A stretch of 64,000 nucleotides of DNA. Source: Microbacterium sp. (GTDB lineage Bacteria; Actinomycetota; Actinomycetes; Actinomycetales; Microbacteriaceae). How positions within the stretch are numbered: the stretch's first letter is position 1; each line of letters starts with the position of its first letter. The DNA is taken from NCBI GenBank assembly GCA_019510305.1, contig JAEKKN010000028.1:62001-126000 (forward strand), given 5' to 3'. This document shows positions 14,976 through 23,800 of the stretch, piece by piece. The notes below the pieces were generated by a model that was given only the letters and a program-made list of their open reading frames with translations, was not told the DNA's origin and did no database searches. The translations under genes and the position numbers were made by a program.

Positions 14976-16696
14976 GAGAGCTCCGCTCGCATCCGCTGCA
15001 GCGCGGGCAGACGCAACCCGGCGTCGGCGAACGTCTGCTCGCTCCGGAACAGCTCCTCGGTGGAGCCGGCCGCGTGCACACGTCCGTCGGCGAGGATCAC
15101 GGTATGGGTCGCGTGCTCGGCGACGAGCTGCAGGTCGTGGGTGACGATCACGATCGTCGTGCCCTCGGCGCGCAGGTCATCGAGCAGGCCGAGCAGTTCG
15201 GCGGCCCTCGCGCGATCCTGTCCGAAGGTGGGCTCGTCGAGCGCGAGCACGCGAGGGCGCGTGATCAGAGCGGTGCCGACCGAGAGGCGGCGCTTCTCGC
15301 CCCCGGAGAGGAGGAACGGATGCCGGTCGGCCTTGTCCTCGAGCCCGAATCGGACGAGCATCTCTCGGACGTCGTCGCCGACGGACGGCCCGCGGGCGCC
15401 GTGCGCGAGTTCGTCGAAGACGGTGTGCGCGATGAACTGGTGCTCGGGATTCTGGAACACGAACCCGATGCGCGCCGCGAGCTCGTGCGGTGAGGCCTTG
15501 GCGGGGTCGAGACCCGCGACGTCGACCTGCCCCTTGGGCGGAGGGACGACGCCGGCGAGAGCCTGGATCAGCGTGGTCTTGCCCGCGCCGTTCGTTCCGA
15601 CGATCGCGGTCAGGCTGCCGGCCGGGATGTCGAGGTCCACGCCGTGCAGGATCTCGCGGCGCCCCTTGCGCACGGTGAGGCCGCGGGCCCGGATGACCGG
15701 GTCGTCTTCCGCATCGTTCGTTGAGCGAGCGAAGCGAGACGAGACGCTTTTCTCCGAGCTCGACGTGGGGTGGACGCGTTTCGTCTCGGTCGCTGCGCTC
15801 CCTCGCTCAACGACCCGTGAGCGTGCTCGCTCAACGACCGGCGCGGCTGAGAGGACGCGCCCCAGCTCGTCGGCGGTGAGCGGCAGCGGGTCGAGCACGA
15901 TACCGGCATCCCGCATCCGCAGCGCCTCCAGCGTCGCGGCCGGAAGCCATACGCCCATCGCCAGCAGTTCGTCGACGTTGTCACGCAGCACCGGGGCCGC
16001 TGGGCCGTCGAAGGCGATACGGCCGGCGCGATCGAGCACGATCACCCGGGTCGCGAATCCCATGGCGGCGTCGAGGTTGTGCTCGACGAGCAGGATCGCG
16101 CGGTCGCCGGCCGAGACGACGTCGGCGAGTGCGTCGTACACGTCGTCGATGCCCTGCGGGTCGAGGTTCGCGGTCGGCTCGTCGAGCACGATGAGCGGAG
16201 AGCCCATCGCGAGGGCGCACGCGATCGCGAGACGCTGACGGCCGCCGCCGGAGAGTTGGTCGGGGTTGTCGGCGCGCCGTTCCCAGAGGCCGATGCGACG
16301 AAGAGCGTCCTCGGTGCGGCGTTGCACCTCGGCGAGCGGAAGCAGCAGGTTCTCGGGGCCGAAGGCGACCTCGTCGTACACGGTGCCGGTGACGATCTGC
16401 GCGTCCGGATCCTGGAACACCATGGCGACGTGCGTGCTGAGGGTGGGCGTCGGAGTGGTCGCGGCGTCGAGACCGCCGACCTCGACGGCGCCCGTGAGGA
16501 CGGCCGGAACAGCGTGGGGGATGAGCCCGTTCGTCGCGAGCGTGAGCGTGGACTTGCCCGAGCCGGACGGTCCGAGAAGCAGCACGACCTCTCCTGAGCG
16601 GATGTCGAAGGTGACGTGCGCGGGAGCGGGGTCGGCGGCATCGGCGTGGGTGATGGACAGGTCACGCACGCTCAGCAGGGGCGCAGATGGTCGCAC
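14972..16696 (-). CDS. ECF transporter ATPase, two A domains fused
   Basis: A 574-residue protein with two ABC ATPase domains. Domain 1 has Walker A GPSGSGKST, signature LSGGGRQRLAIA and Walker B LIVLDEPTANLD. Domain 2 has GTNGAGKTT, LSGGEKRRLSVG and VLALDEPTFGQD. It powers an ECF importer as an EcfA1-A2 fusion. Residues ~287-330 form an interdomain linker rich in Arg, Ser and Glu whose DNA is a REP-like palindromic repeat inserted in frame. The GTG start follows AAGGGCACC. An iron-box-like sequence lies about 56 bases upstream. Confidence 0.9.
   Translation of the reverse strand: MRPSAPLLSVRDLSITHADAADPAPAHVTFDIRSGEVVLLLGPSGSGKSTLTLATNGLIPHAVPAVLTGAVEVGGLDAATTPTPTLSTHVAMVFQDPDAQIVTGTVYDEVAFGPENLLLPLAEVQRRTEDALRRIGLWERRADNPDQLSGGGRQRLAIACALAMGSPLIVLDEPTANLDPQGIDDVYDALADVVSAGDRAILLVEHNLDAAMGFATRVIVLDRAGRIAFDGPAAPVLRDNVDELLAMGVWLPAATLEALRMRDAGIVLDPLPLTADELGRVLSAAPVVERARSRVVERGSAATETKRVHPTSSSEKSVSSRFARSTNDAEDDPVIRARGLTVRKGRREILHGVDLDIPAGSLTAIVGTNGAGKTTLIQALAGVVPPPKGQVDVAGLDPAKASPHELAARIGFVFQNPEHQFIAHTVFDELAHGARGPSVGDDVREMLVRFGLEDKADRHPFLLSGGEKRRLSVGTALITRPRVLALDEPTFGQDRARAAELLGLLDDLRAEGTTIVIVTHDLQLVAEHATHTVILADGRVHAAGSTEELFRSEQTFADAGLRLPALQRMRAELS
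15718..15837. repeat. REP-like palindromic element inside the ATPase linker
   Basis: Left arm 15718-15747 (TCGTTGAGCGAGCG... AGACGAGACGC) and right arm 15776-15813 (GCGTTTCGTCTCGG ... CTCGCTCAACGA) are imperfect inverted copies separated by 28 bases; a third half-copy GTGCTCGCTCAACGACC follows to 15837. I recall similar GTTGAGCGAGCG repeats as dispersed intergenic palindromes in Microbacterium genomes. Here the element is read through in frame as a linker of the fused ATPase. Confidence 0.7.
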
Positions 16697-16746
16697 GGTG
16701 CCCTTCGACAGGCTCAGGGACCCAGGGGTCAGCGAAACGAACCCTT

Positions 16747-17634
16747 CTAACTTAGCTGAGCCTTACCTATTTCGCCACGCGCGTCCGCCGCCTCCCACGA
16801 TGCGAGCAGACGCAGCCGCTCCGCCGAGGGCGACCCTGGCTCCGCGCTGTAGATCAGCATCACGTTCCCCGGCTCGGCGGTGAGAGTCAGCTCCTCGAAG
16901 GCCAGCACGAGCTCGCCCACCAGCGGATGCCGGAACCTCTTCGTGCCGGTGCCGTGGATGCGCACGTCGTGCGCGGCCCAGAGCTGACGGAACGTCTCGC
17001 TGTGCGTCGACAGCTCACCGACGAGGTCCTGCATGGCCTTGTTGTGCGGGCCGCGCCCCGCCTCCGCCCGCATGACGCCGACGCACATCCGCGCCATGAG
17101 CTCCCAGTCGGGGTAGAACTCGTGCGATGCCGGGTCGAGGAACTGGAAGCGCGCCAGGTTCGGCATCCGTCCTCCGTCGCCGACCACGAGAGTGTAGAAG
17201 GCGCGTCCGAGCGCGTTCATCGCGACGAGGTTCTGCTGCGGGTCGCGCACGAACGCCACGGCCTCGGTGATCGCGTCGAGCGCCCAGTGCAGGCTCGGTC
17301 GTGGAGCCGCGGCTTTCGCGGCGCGCCCGCGGGAACGTCCGCTCGTCGGGATGCCGTCGGCGGCACGGGCCAGATCGAACAGATGGGCGCGTTCGGCGTC
17401 GTCGAGCTGCAGAGCGCGCGAGAGCGCGTCGAGGACGGATGCCGAGGCGCCGGCGATCGCGCCGCGCTCGAGCTTGGCGTAGTACTCCACGCTCACTCCG
17501 GCGATCGCGGCGACTTCGCTGCGGCGGAGGCCGTCGACGCGGCGGTTGCCGCCGGCGTTCAACCCCGCGGCTTCGGGGCTCACCCTGGCGCGCCGCGACA
17601 TGAGGAACTCCCGCACCTCTGCTCGATTGTCCAT
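16747..17634 (-). CDS. XRE-family regulator with MmyB-like ligand domain
   Basis: The 295-residue protein has an N-terminal helix-turn-helix (RREEVA-type: RRVDGLRRSEVAAIAGVSVE, then YYAKLERGAIAGASASVLDA) and a C-terminal MmyB/PAS-like domain (AVAFVRDPQQNLVAMNALGR, ELSTHSETFRQLWAAHDVR, AEPGSPSAERLRLLASW). These usually repress a divergent oxidoreductase or transporter gene. I chose MDNRAEVREF at 17634, where the family begins. It is divergent from a Bcr/CflA exporter and an alcohol dehydrogenase, its likely targets. Confidence 0.87.
   Translation of the reverse strand: MDNRAEVREFLMSRRARVSPEAAGLNAGGNRRVDGLRRSEVAAIAGVSVEYYAKLERGAIAGASASVLDALSRALQLDDAERAHLFDLARAADGIPTSGRSRGRAAKAAAPRPSLHWALDAITEAVAFVRDPQQNLVAMNALGRAFYTLVVGDGGRMPNLARFQFLDPASHEFYPDWELMARMCVGVMRAEAGRGPHNKAMQDLVGELSTHSETFRQLWAAHDVRIHGTGTKRFRHPLVGELVLAFEELTLTAEPGNVMLIYSAEPGSPSAERLRLLASWEAADARGEIGKAQLS
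16752..16770 (-). promoter_or_regulatory. DtxR/IdeR-like iron box
   Basis: Read on the minus strand the 19 bases ATAGGTAAGGCTCAGCTAA match the DtxR/IdeR consensus TTAGGTTAGGCTAACCTAA at 15 positions. It sits upstream of the ECF-SIP operon and overlaps the last codons of the preceding XRE gene. Repression by iron-loaded DtxR would tie the importer to iron starvation. Confidence 0.68.
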
Positions 17635-17664
17635 GAACAGCAGGCTAGACCGGCTGCCCGCGCT

Positions 17665-17706
17665 GTGGGATGCCCTGCCGGTACACCCTTTCTCAGGGAC
17701 TCCCAC
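17665..17706. promoter_or_regulatory. Dyad between XRE regulator and exporter
   Basis: GTGGGATGCCCTG (17665-17677) and CAGGGACTCCCAC (17694-17706) match in 11 of 13 positions as an inverted repeat with a 16-base spacer. It fills the 101-base divergent gap and is the likely binding site of the XRE/MmyB regulator. Confidence 0.55.
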
Positions 17707-17735
17707 GCGATCGCTCGAATGCGGATGCTGGAGTC

Positions 17736-18968
17736 ATGACCACTTCGTCCCGATCGCTCGCCCAGCGGATCCTTCCGGCCCTGCTGCTCCTGCTGACCGT
17801 GTTCGGCCCGATCTCGATGGACCTCTACCTTCCGGCGCTGCCCGCCCTCACGCTCGAGCTCTCGGCTGCGACGTCGGTCGCGCAGCTCACCGTCACGGCG
17901 TGCCTCGTCGGCCTCGCGGCGGGGCAGCTGATCGCCGGTCCGCTCTCCGACCGGTACGGGAGGCGGGGCATCCTGCTCATCGGCATCGTCGCGTACATCG
18001 CGACCTCGCTGCTGTGCGCGGCCAGTCCCTCGATCGAACTGCTGATCGCCGCGCGGCTCGTGCAGGGGCTCACCGGCGGGGTCGGCATCGTGATCGCCCA
18101 GGCAGCGGGGCGCGACGTCTACGCGGGCGGCGCGCTCATCCGCTTCTACGGCCGGCTCACCGTGGTCGGCGGCTTCGCGGCGATCGTCGGACCGCTGATC
18201 GGCGGGCTGTTGAACAGCGTCACGGACTGGCGCGGGCTCTTCGTGTTCCTCGCCGCGATCGGCGCCGTCATCCTCCTGATCACCCTCATCGCCTTCGATG
18301 AGACGCTGCCGATCGCGTCGCGCACGGCGGGTGGCCTCGGCCGCACGCTGCGCGACTTCCGCACGCTCGTGAGCGACCGGGTGTTCCTCGGGGCGATCCT
18401 CAACCAGGGATTCCTGTACGCCGCGTTGTTCGCGTACCTCTCCGGCGCCACCTTCGTGCTGCAGGACATCTACGGCCTGTCCCCGCTCGGCTACGCGCTC
18501 GCGTTCGGCGCGAACTCCGCAGGTTTCATGGTGCTCGGCTTCGTCGCCGGTCGCACCGCCGGCCGTTCGCTGCGCGGCACGTTGAGCGTCGGCATCGTCG
18601 TGGCCGGCGCCGGCGCGCTCGGCCTCCTCGCCTCGGGCCTGACCCGGATGCCGCTGTGGGTCGTGCTGGTGTCGCTGTTCCTGCTCGCGGGCGGTGCGGC
18701 CGTCACGTCGCCGCCCGCCACCACGATCGCCCTCGTCGAGTATCCGCAGATCGCGGGCACGGCGTCCTCTCTGCTCGGCATGGTGCGGTACGGGTTCGGC
18801 GGCATCGCCGCGCCTCTCGTCGGGGTCGCGGGGGCGACCAGCATCCTCCCCCTCGGCATCGTCACGGTCACGTCCCTCGCGCTGGCCGCCCTCGCCTTCG
18901 TCTTCCTCGTCCGGCCGGCTCGCGTCCCGCAGCCGATCGCCACGGGGACCATCACCACCATCCATTGA
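17736..18968 (+). CDS. MFS exporter, Bcr/CflA family
   Basis: A 410-residue, twelve-helix drug:proton antiporter-like protein. The N-terminus ILPALLLLLTVFGPISMDLY followed by LPALPALTLELSAATSVAQL is the Bcr/CflA hallmark, and motif A is GPLSDRYGRRGILL. It exports drugs or metabolites. ATG 17736 (MTTSSRSL) begins the conserved part. It is followed after 11 bases by an alcohol dehydrogenase and is divergent from the XRE regulator, so the pair probably responds to and detoxifies one compound. Confidence 0.88.
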   Translation: MTTSSRSLAQRILPALLLLLTVFGPISMDLYLPALPALTLELSAATSVAQLTVTACLVGLAAGQLIAGPLSDRYGRRGILLIGIVAYIATSLLCAASPSIELLIAARLVQGLTGGVGIVIAQAAGRDVYAGGALIRFYGRLTVVGGFAAIVGPLIGGLLNSVTDWRGLFVFLAAIGAVILLITLIAFDETLPIASRTAGGLGRTLRDFRTLVSDRVFLGAILNQGFLYAALFAYLSGATFVLQDIYGLSPLGYALAFGANSAGFMVLGFVAGRTAGRSLRGTLSVGIVVAGAGALGLLASGLTRMPLWVVLVSLFLLAGGAAVTSPPATTIALVEYPQIAGTASSLLGMVRYGFGGIAAPLVGVAGATSILPLGIVTVTSLALAALAFVFLVRPARVPQPIATGTITTIH

Positions 18969-18979
18969 AAGGAACCCTC

Positions 18980-20005
18980 ATGCGCGGAGTAGTCATGCAC
19001 GCCCCCGGCGACGTGCGCACCGAAGAACTCGACATGCCTGTGATCGTCGAACCCGCAGACGCGATCATCCGCGTCACCGCCACCTGCATCTGCGGATCGG
19101 ATCTGTGGCCGTACCGCGGCATCGAGCAGCTGAACGGCCCGCAGCGCATGGGGCACGAGTACATCGGCGTGGTCGAGTCGGTCGGCGACGCGGTCGTTCT
19201 CGTGAAGCCCGGCGACCACGTCGTCGGATCGTTCGTCGCCTCCGACAACACCTGCGAGATCTGCCGCGCCGGCTACCAGTCGCGCTGCGTGCACCAGGTG
19301 ATGATGGGCGCGGTCGGCACACAGGCGCAGTACGCCCGCATCCCGCTCGCCGACGGCACCCTGGTCGTCACCCCGGGCGAACCTCCCGCAGACCTCGTGC
19401 CCTCGCTGCTCGCGGCGTCCGACGTACTCGGCACCGGCTGGTTCGCCGCGGTCGCCGCAGAAGCCGGCCCTGGGAAGACCGTGGCCGTGGTCGGCGATGG
19501 CGCGGTCGGACTGCTGGGTGCGCTCGCCGCAGCCCAGCTCGGCGCGGAGCGCATCATCGTGATGTCGCGTCACGCTGACCGGCAGGCGCTCGCACGCCGC
19601 TTCGGTGCGACCGACATCGTCGAGGAACGCGGAGACGCGGGCGTCGCGAAGATCAAGGAGCTCACAGACGGGCTCGGCGCCCACTCGACGATCGAGGCCG
19701 TCGGAACTCAGGAGTCGATGGACCAGGCGATCCGCGCCACTCGCGCCGGCGGACACGTCGGCTTCGTCGGCGTCTCGCACGACGTCTCGATCGACGGGCT
19801 CGAGCTGTTCTTCTCGAGCGTGCACCTGCACGGCGGCCCCGCCCCCGTGCGGCGTTTCCTGCCCGAGCTCATCCGCCTGATCTGGGATCGCGAGATCGAC
19901 CCGGGCGCGGTCTTCGATCTGACGCTGCCGATCGACGAGGCCGCCGAGGGCTACCGCGCGATGGACGAGCGCCGCGCCACGAAGGTGCTGCTCACGACCG
20001 ATTGA
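18980..20005 (+). CDS. Zinc-dependent alcohol dehydrogenase
   Basis: The 341-residue medium-chain dehydrogenase has catalytic zinc ligands in CICGSDLWPY and MGHEYIG, a reduced structural-zinc loop (TCEICRAGYQSRC, three cysteines), and a Rossmann motif VVGDGAVGLLGALAA. It probably oxidises or reduces a small alcohol/aldehyde with NAD(P). The start is set by AAAGGAA before ATG 18980. It is co-oriented with, and 11 bases after, the Bcr/CflA exporter. Substrate unknown. Confidence 0.87.
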   Translation: MRGVVMHAPGDVRTEELDMPVIVEPADAIIRVTATCICGSDLWPYRGIEQLNGPQRMGHEYIGVVESVGDAVVLVKPGDHVVGSFVASDNTCEICRAGYQSRCVHQVMMGAVGTQAQYARIPLADGTLVVTPGEPPADLVPSLLAASDVLGTGWFAAVAAEAGPGKTVAVVGDGAVGLLGALAAAQLGAERIIVMSRHADRQALARRFGATDIVEERGDAGVAKIKELTDGLGAHSTIEAVGTQESMDQAIRATRAGGHVGFVGVSHDVSIDGLELFFSSVHLHGGPAPVRRFLPELIRLIWDREIDPGAVFDLTLPIDEAAEGYRAMDERRATKVLLTTD

Positions 20006-20016
20006 CTCACGACGAC

Positions 20017-20067
20017 GCCCCACCTCAGCGTCCGCGCCCCATCTGGGTGACGGCGCCCAGGTGGGGC
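20017..20067. terminator. Terminator between alcohol dehydrogenase and S component
   Basis: GCCCCACCT (20017-20025) pairs perfectly with AGGTGGGGC (20059-20067) around a 33-base GC-rich loop that can fold further. It lies between convergent genes. Confidence 0.5.
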
Positions 20068-20127
20068 CTCGGCGGGGTAGGGAACGGGGAGTCTGCGGCT
20101 CAGGGAAGGAGCGGTCGGATGCCGACG

Positions 20128-20673
20128 CTATCGCCGTGCGACTCCCGCGCGGTTCAGCGCCGACCCGATGCCGAGCCCGACGGCCGTCCAGGCCACGGGA
20201 CCGAGCACGGAGATCACGAGGTAGGCGATCTGCTCCCACGCGGGCCTGACCGACAGATCGACCGCGAAGTACACCACGACGGCGACGATCACACCGATCA
20301 GGGCGGCCGAGACCAAAAACCGCCAGGCGCCCCACGCGCGGTAGCGGGTGAGGGCGGCAACGCCCTCCTGGATCGCGCCGAACAGCAGCGCGGTGCCGAG
20401 GAAGCGCATGGTCCACGCGGGGTTGAACGCGCTCGCGATGAGCGCTGCGATCACATGAGTGATCAGGGCGACGAGCGGGCGGCGCAGCACCTCCTGCGCG
20501 ATGATGCCGGGCAGCACGTGCGACCCGAGGACCAGGCCGTAGAGGAAGGCCGGCCCCGCGATCACCGGAACCGTGACCCAGCCGGCGATGCCTCCCAGCA
20601 TCCCTGTCGCCACGCCGATCGCGGCGCACACGAGGAGCACGCGGGTCGAGAGCGCGGAGGAGGGGGATGACAC
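20128..20673 (-). CDS. ECF transporter S component, YkoE-like (orphan)
   Basis: The 181-residue membrane protein has five to six helices and the same motif as the S component of the iron-box operon: LPGIIAQEVLRRPLVALI and later LTRYRAWG. YkoE-type subunits bind thiamine precursors or related small molecules. No ATPase or T subunit is beside it, so it may borrow the ECF module encoded at 14169-16696 or one elsewhere. The GTG start is uncertain because TGGAGG is only one base away; a GTG eleven codons inside is possible. Confidence 0.75.
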   Translation of the reverse strand: MSSPSSALSTRVLLVCAAIGVATGMLGGIAGWVTVPVIAGPAFLYGLVLGSHVLPGIIAQEVLRRPLVALITHVIAALIASAFNPAWTMRFLGTALLFGAIQEGVAALTRYRAWGAWRFLVSAALIGVIVAVVVYFAVDLSVRPAWEQIAYLVISVLGPVAWTAVGLGIGSALNRAGVARR

Positions 20674-20707
20674 GCCTCCAGCCTACTGTCGACCATCGGA
20701 TGCAGAG

Positions 20708-20725
20708 CCTGGCCGATCGGCCAGG
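20708..20725. promoter_or_regulatory. Perfect 18-base palindrome in divergent gap
   Basis: CCTGGCCGATCGGCCAGG is fully self-complementary and lies between the S component and the subtilase gene, upstream of a -10-like TACGTT at 20764-20769. It could be an operator for either gene. Confidence 0.45.
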
Positions 20726-20819
20726 AAGCGCCTATGGATCTGGTGTGAGTCCGGGGGCGAGGCTACGTTGAGCGATGGTGCGGCAACCCCGCCGCATCGT
20801 GATCATCTGGGAGCAGCAC

Positions 20820-23800
20820 ATGGGTCGAACCCCCCTCCGGATGGCAGCAGCCACCACCCTGGCAACGCTGTTCATCGCGTCGACGGCCACCGCAGGCTAC
20901 GCAGGCGTGGAGGAGGTGACACATCCCACTCCCGTCGAGGGCACCCCCGGGCACTACATCGTCGTGATGAAGTCCGACCCCCTCGCCAGCTACACCGGCG
21001 ACGTGAAGGGTCTCCAGGCGACGAAGCCCGCCGAAGGCGAACAGCTCGAGACCGACTCGGCCGAGTCGCAGCGCTACGTGCAGCACCTCGAGACCGAGCA
21101 GCAGAGTCTGGCTCAGCAGATCGGCGTGACTCCGGACACCAGCTACCAGGTCGTCCTCAACGGCTTCAGCGCCCAGCTGACCGGTGAGCAGGTCGACAAG
21201 CTGCGCGCGTCGAAGGACGTGTACGACGTGTATCCCGATGAGATCCGCCACCCCGACGCGCAGACCTCGACGTCGTTCCTCGGGCTCGGCGACGACAAGA
21301 AGGGCCGCGGCGGCATCTGGCAGGCGACCGGCGGCGTCGACCGGGCAGGCGAAGGCATCGTGGTCGGCGTGATCGACACGGGCATCGCGCCCGAGCATCC
21401 CTCCTTTGCGGGCAAGAAGCTCAAGAAGCAGAAGAAGCAGCAGAACCGTCACAAGGGTGCGGAGCCCTACACCGACGGCACGTACATCTACTTCGACAAG
21501 TCCGACGGCGGTCAGTTCAAGTCGCTGATGGTCGAAGGCCAGGAATGGGACAAGAGCGACTACTCGTCGAAGATCATCGGCGCGCAGTACTTCTACACGG
21601 GTGCCGAGGCCGACGGCTTCGACTTCCAGTACGACTTCCTGTCGCCGCGCGACGGCGCAGGCCACGGCTCGCACACCGCGAGCACGGCGGCCGGGAACTT
21701 CGGCGTGAAGGCGTCGATCGAGAACGTCGACTTCGGCAAGATCTCGGGCGTCGCGCCCGGGGCGAAGATCTCGGCGTACAAAGCCTGCTACGAGGGCCCA
21801 GACCCCGCAGTGACCACCGATGACATCTGCGCGCTCAGCGACCTCGTCGCGGCGATCGACCAGGCCGTCGCCGACGGCGTCGACGTCATCAACTACTCGA
21901 TCGGCGGAGGCGCGGCCAAGACCGTGCTCGCACCGGAGGACATCGCGTTCTTCAACGCCGCAGCCGCCGGAGTCTTCGTGTCGGCCAGCGCCGGCAACGA
22001 CGGCCCCGACGCCTCGACCGCCGACCACGCATCGCCCTGGTACACGACCGTCGCGGCATCCACGATCCCGACGTGGGAGGGAACCGTCACGTTCGACGGG
22101 TTCGCGCAGGCAGGCGCCTCGGTGAGCGTGCCCTTCGGCAGCGAGGTGACCGGTCCGTCGATCTACGCAGGAGACGCGGCCGCCGCCGGCGCCGTGAACG
22201 CTCAGCAGTGCCTGCCGGGGACCCTGGATCCTGCGAAGGTGACCGGACATATCGTGGTCTGCGATCGTGGCAACAACGCGCGCGCCGAGAAGTCACAGGT
22301 CGTGAAGGATGCCGGAGGCACGGGCATGATCCTCGTGAACGTGCCCGGTGGCGCCGACTCGCTCGACAACGACTTCCACGCCGTGCCGACCGTGCACCTC
22401 GCCTCCGCCCACCGCGCTGCGGTGCTCGCCTACGTGCAGGGCGGCGTCGACCGCCCCGTCACGCTGATCGGCGAGAACACCACCGGAGTCACGACGCCGG
22501 TTCCGCAGATCGCCGGATTCTCGAGCCGTGGCCCGATGCTGGCCGACGGCAGCGACATCATGAAGCCCGATGTCGCGGCACCCGGTGTCGCGATCCTCGC
22601 GGCGACGAACAACGCCGCCGACGAGGCGCCGACCTTCGGCATCCTCTCGGGCACCTCGATGGCCGCTCCTCACGTCGCGGGCCTCGCCGCCCTGTACCTC
22701 GGCGAGCGTCCGAATGCGACGCCGGCCGAGATCAAGTCGGCCATGATGACCACCGCCTACGACACCGTGAACGCCGACGGCTCGAAGAACACGAACCCCT
22801 TCGAACAGGGTGCGGGTCAGGTCGATCCGAAGAGATACTTCTCGCCGGGTCTGCTGTATCTGAACGGCGTCAAGGACTGGACGGCGTACCTCGAAGGCAA
22901 GGGGCTGGCCGACTTCCCCGGAGACCCGATCGACGGCAGCGATCTCAACATCGCCTCGTTCTCGATCGGCTCGCTCGCCAGCGCGCAGACGGTCACCCGC
23001 ACGGTCACCTCGACCGAGAAGGGCACGTTCACGGCATCCGTCGACCTCCCGGGCATCGACGTCACGGTCGAACCCTCGACGCTGAAGTTCGATCGTGCGG
23101 GGCAGACCGCCAGCTTCACGGTGACGTTCGACAACGCCAGCGCTCCGGTCGAGCAGTGGGCGACCGGCTCCCTCACCTGGTCGAGTGCGAAGAACTCGGT
23201 GCGCTCGCCGATCGCGGTGTTCCCGGTGACGGCGGATGCTCCGGCAGAGGTGTCGGGCACAGGCGTCGACGGAACCACGACGGTCGAGGTCACCCCCGGT
23301 CTGAGCGGAGACCTCGCGCTCGACCTGTCGGGCCTCACCCCGTTCGAGCTGCTCGCCGACCCGGATGGCCGGGTTCAGGGCCACTCGGGCGACGAGGCCT
23401 CGGGCGACGAGAACAAGGACGTGTCGTGGATCGTCGACGTGCCTGCCGGCACGACGCTGTCGCGCTTCGATCTCGACTCGTCCGACGACACGGGCAGCGA
23501 CCTCGACCTCTCGGTCTACCACGTGGTGAGCCCTGACGATCTGCGCTATTACACCAAGTGGCAGTCGGCGACAGGATCGGCCGACGAGCAGGTCACGCTC
23601 ACCGCTCCGGAGGCGGGGACCTACCTGGTCGTCGCGAACGTGTACTCGACCTCGGCGCCGATGACGTGGGACATGACCTACGCCAATGTGCAGCCGGGCG
23701 GCGAGGGCGCGTTCACGGCGAACCCGAACCCGATCGCCGCGGTGCGCGGCGAGAAGACGAGCTACGAGCTCAGCTGGACCGGCCTGACCTCCGGCGCCCG

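Noticed and set aside
20775..20819. Subtilase start at ATG 20775
   Set aside because: A -10-like hexamer lies five bases before it, so a leaderless start is possible, but ATG 20820 has a ribosome site and gives a normal signal peptide; kept only as an alternative.
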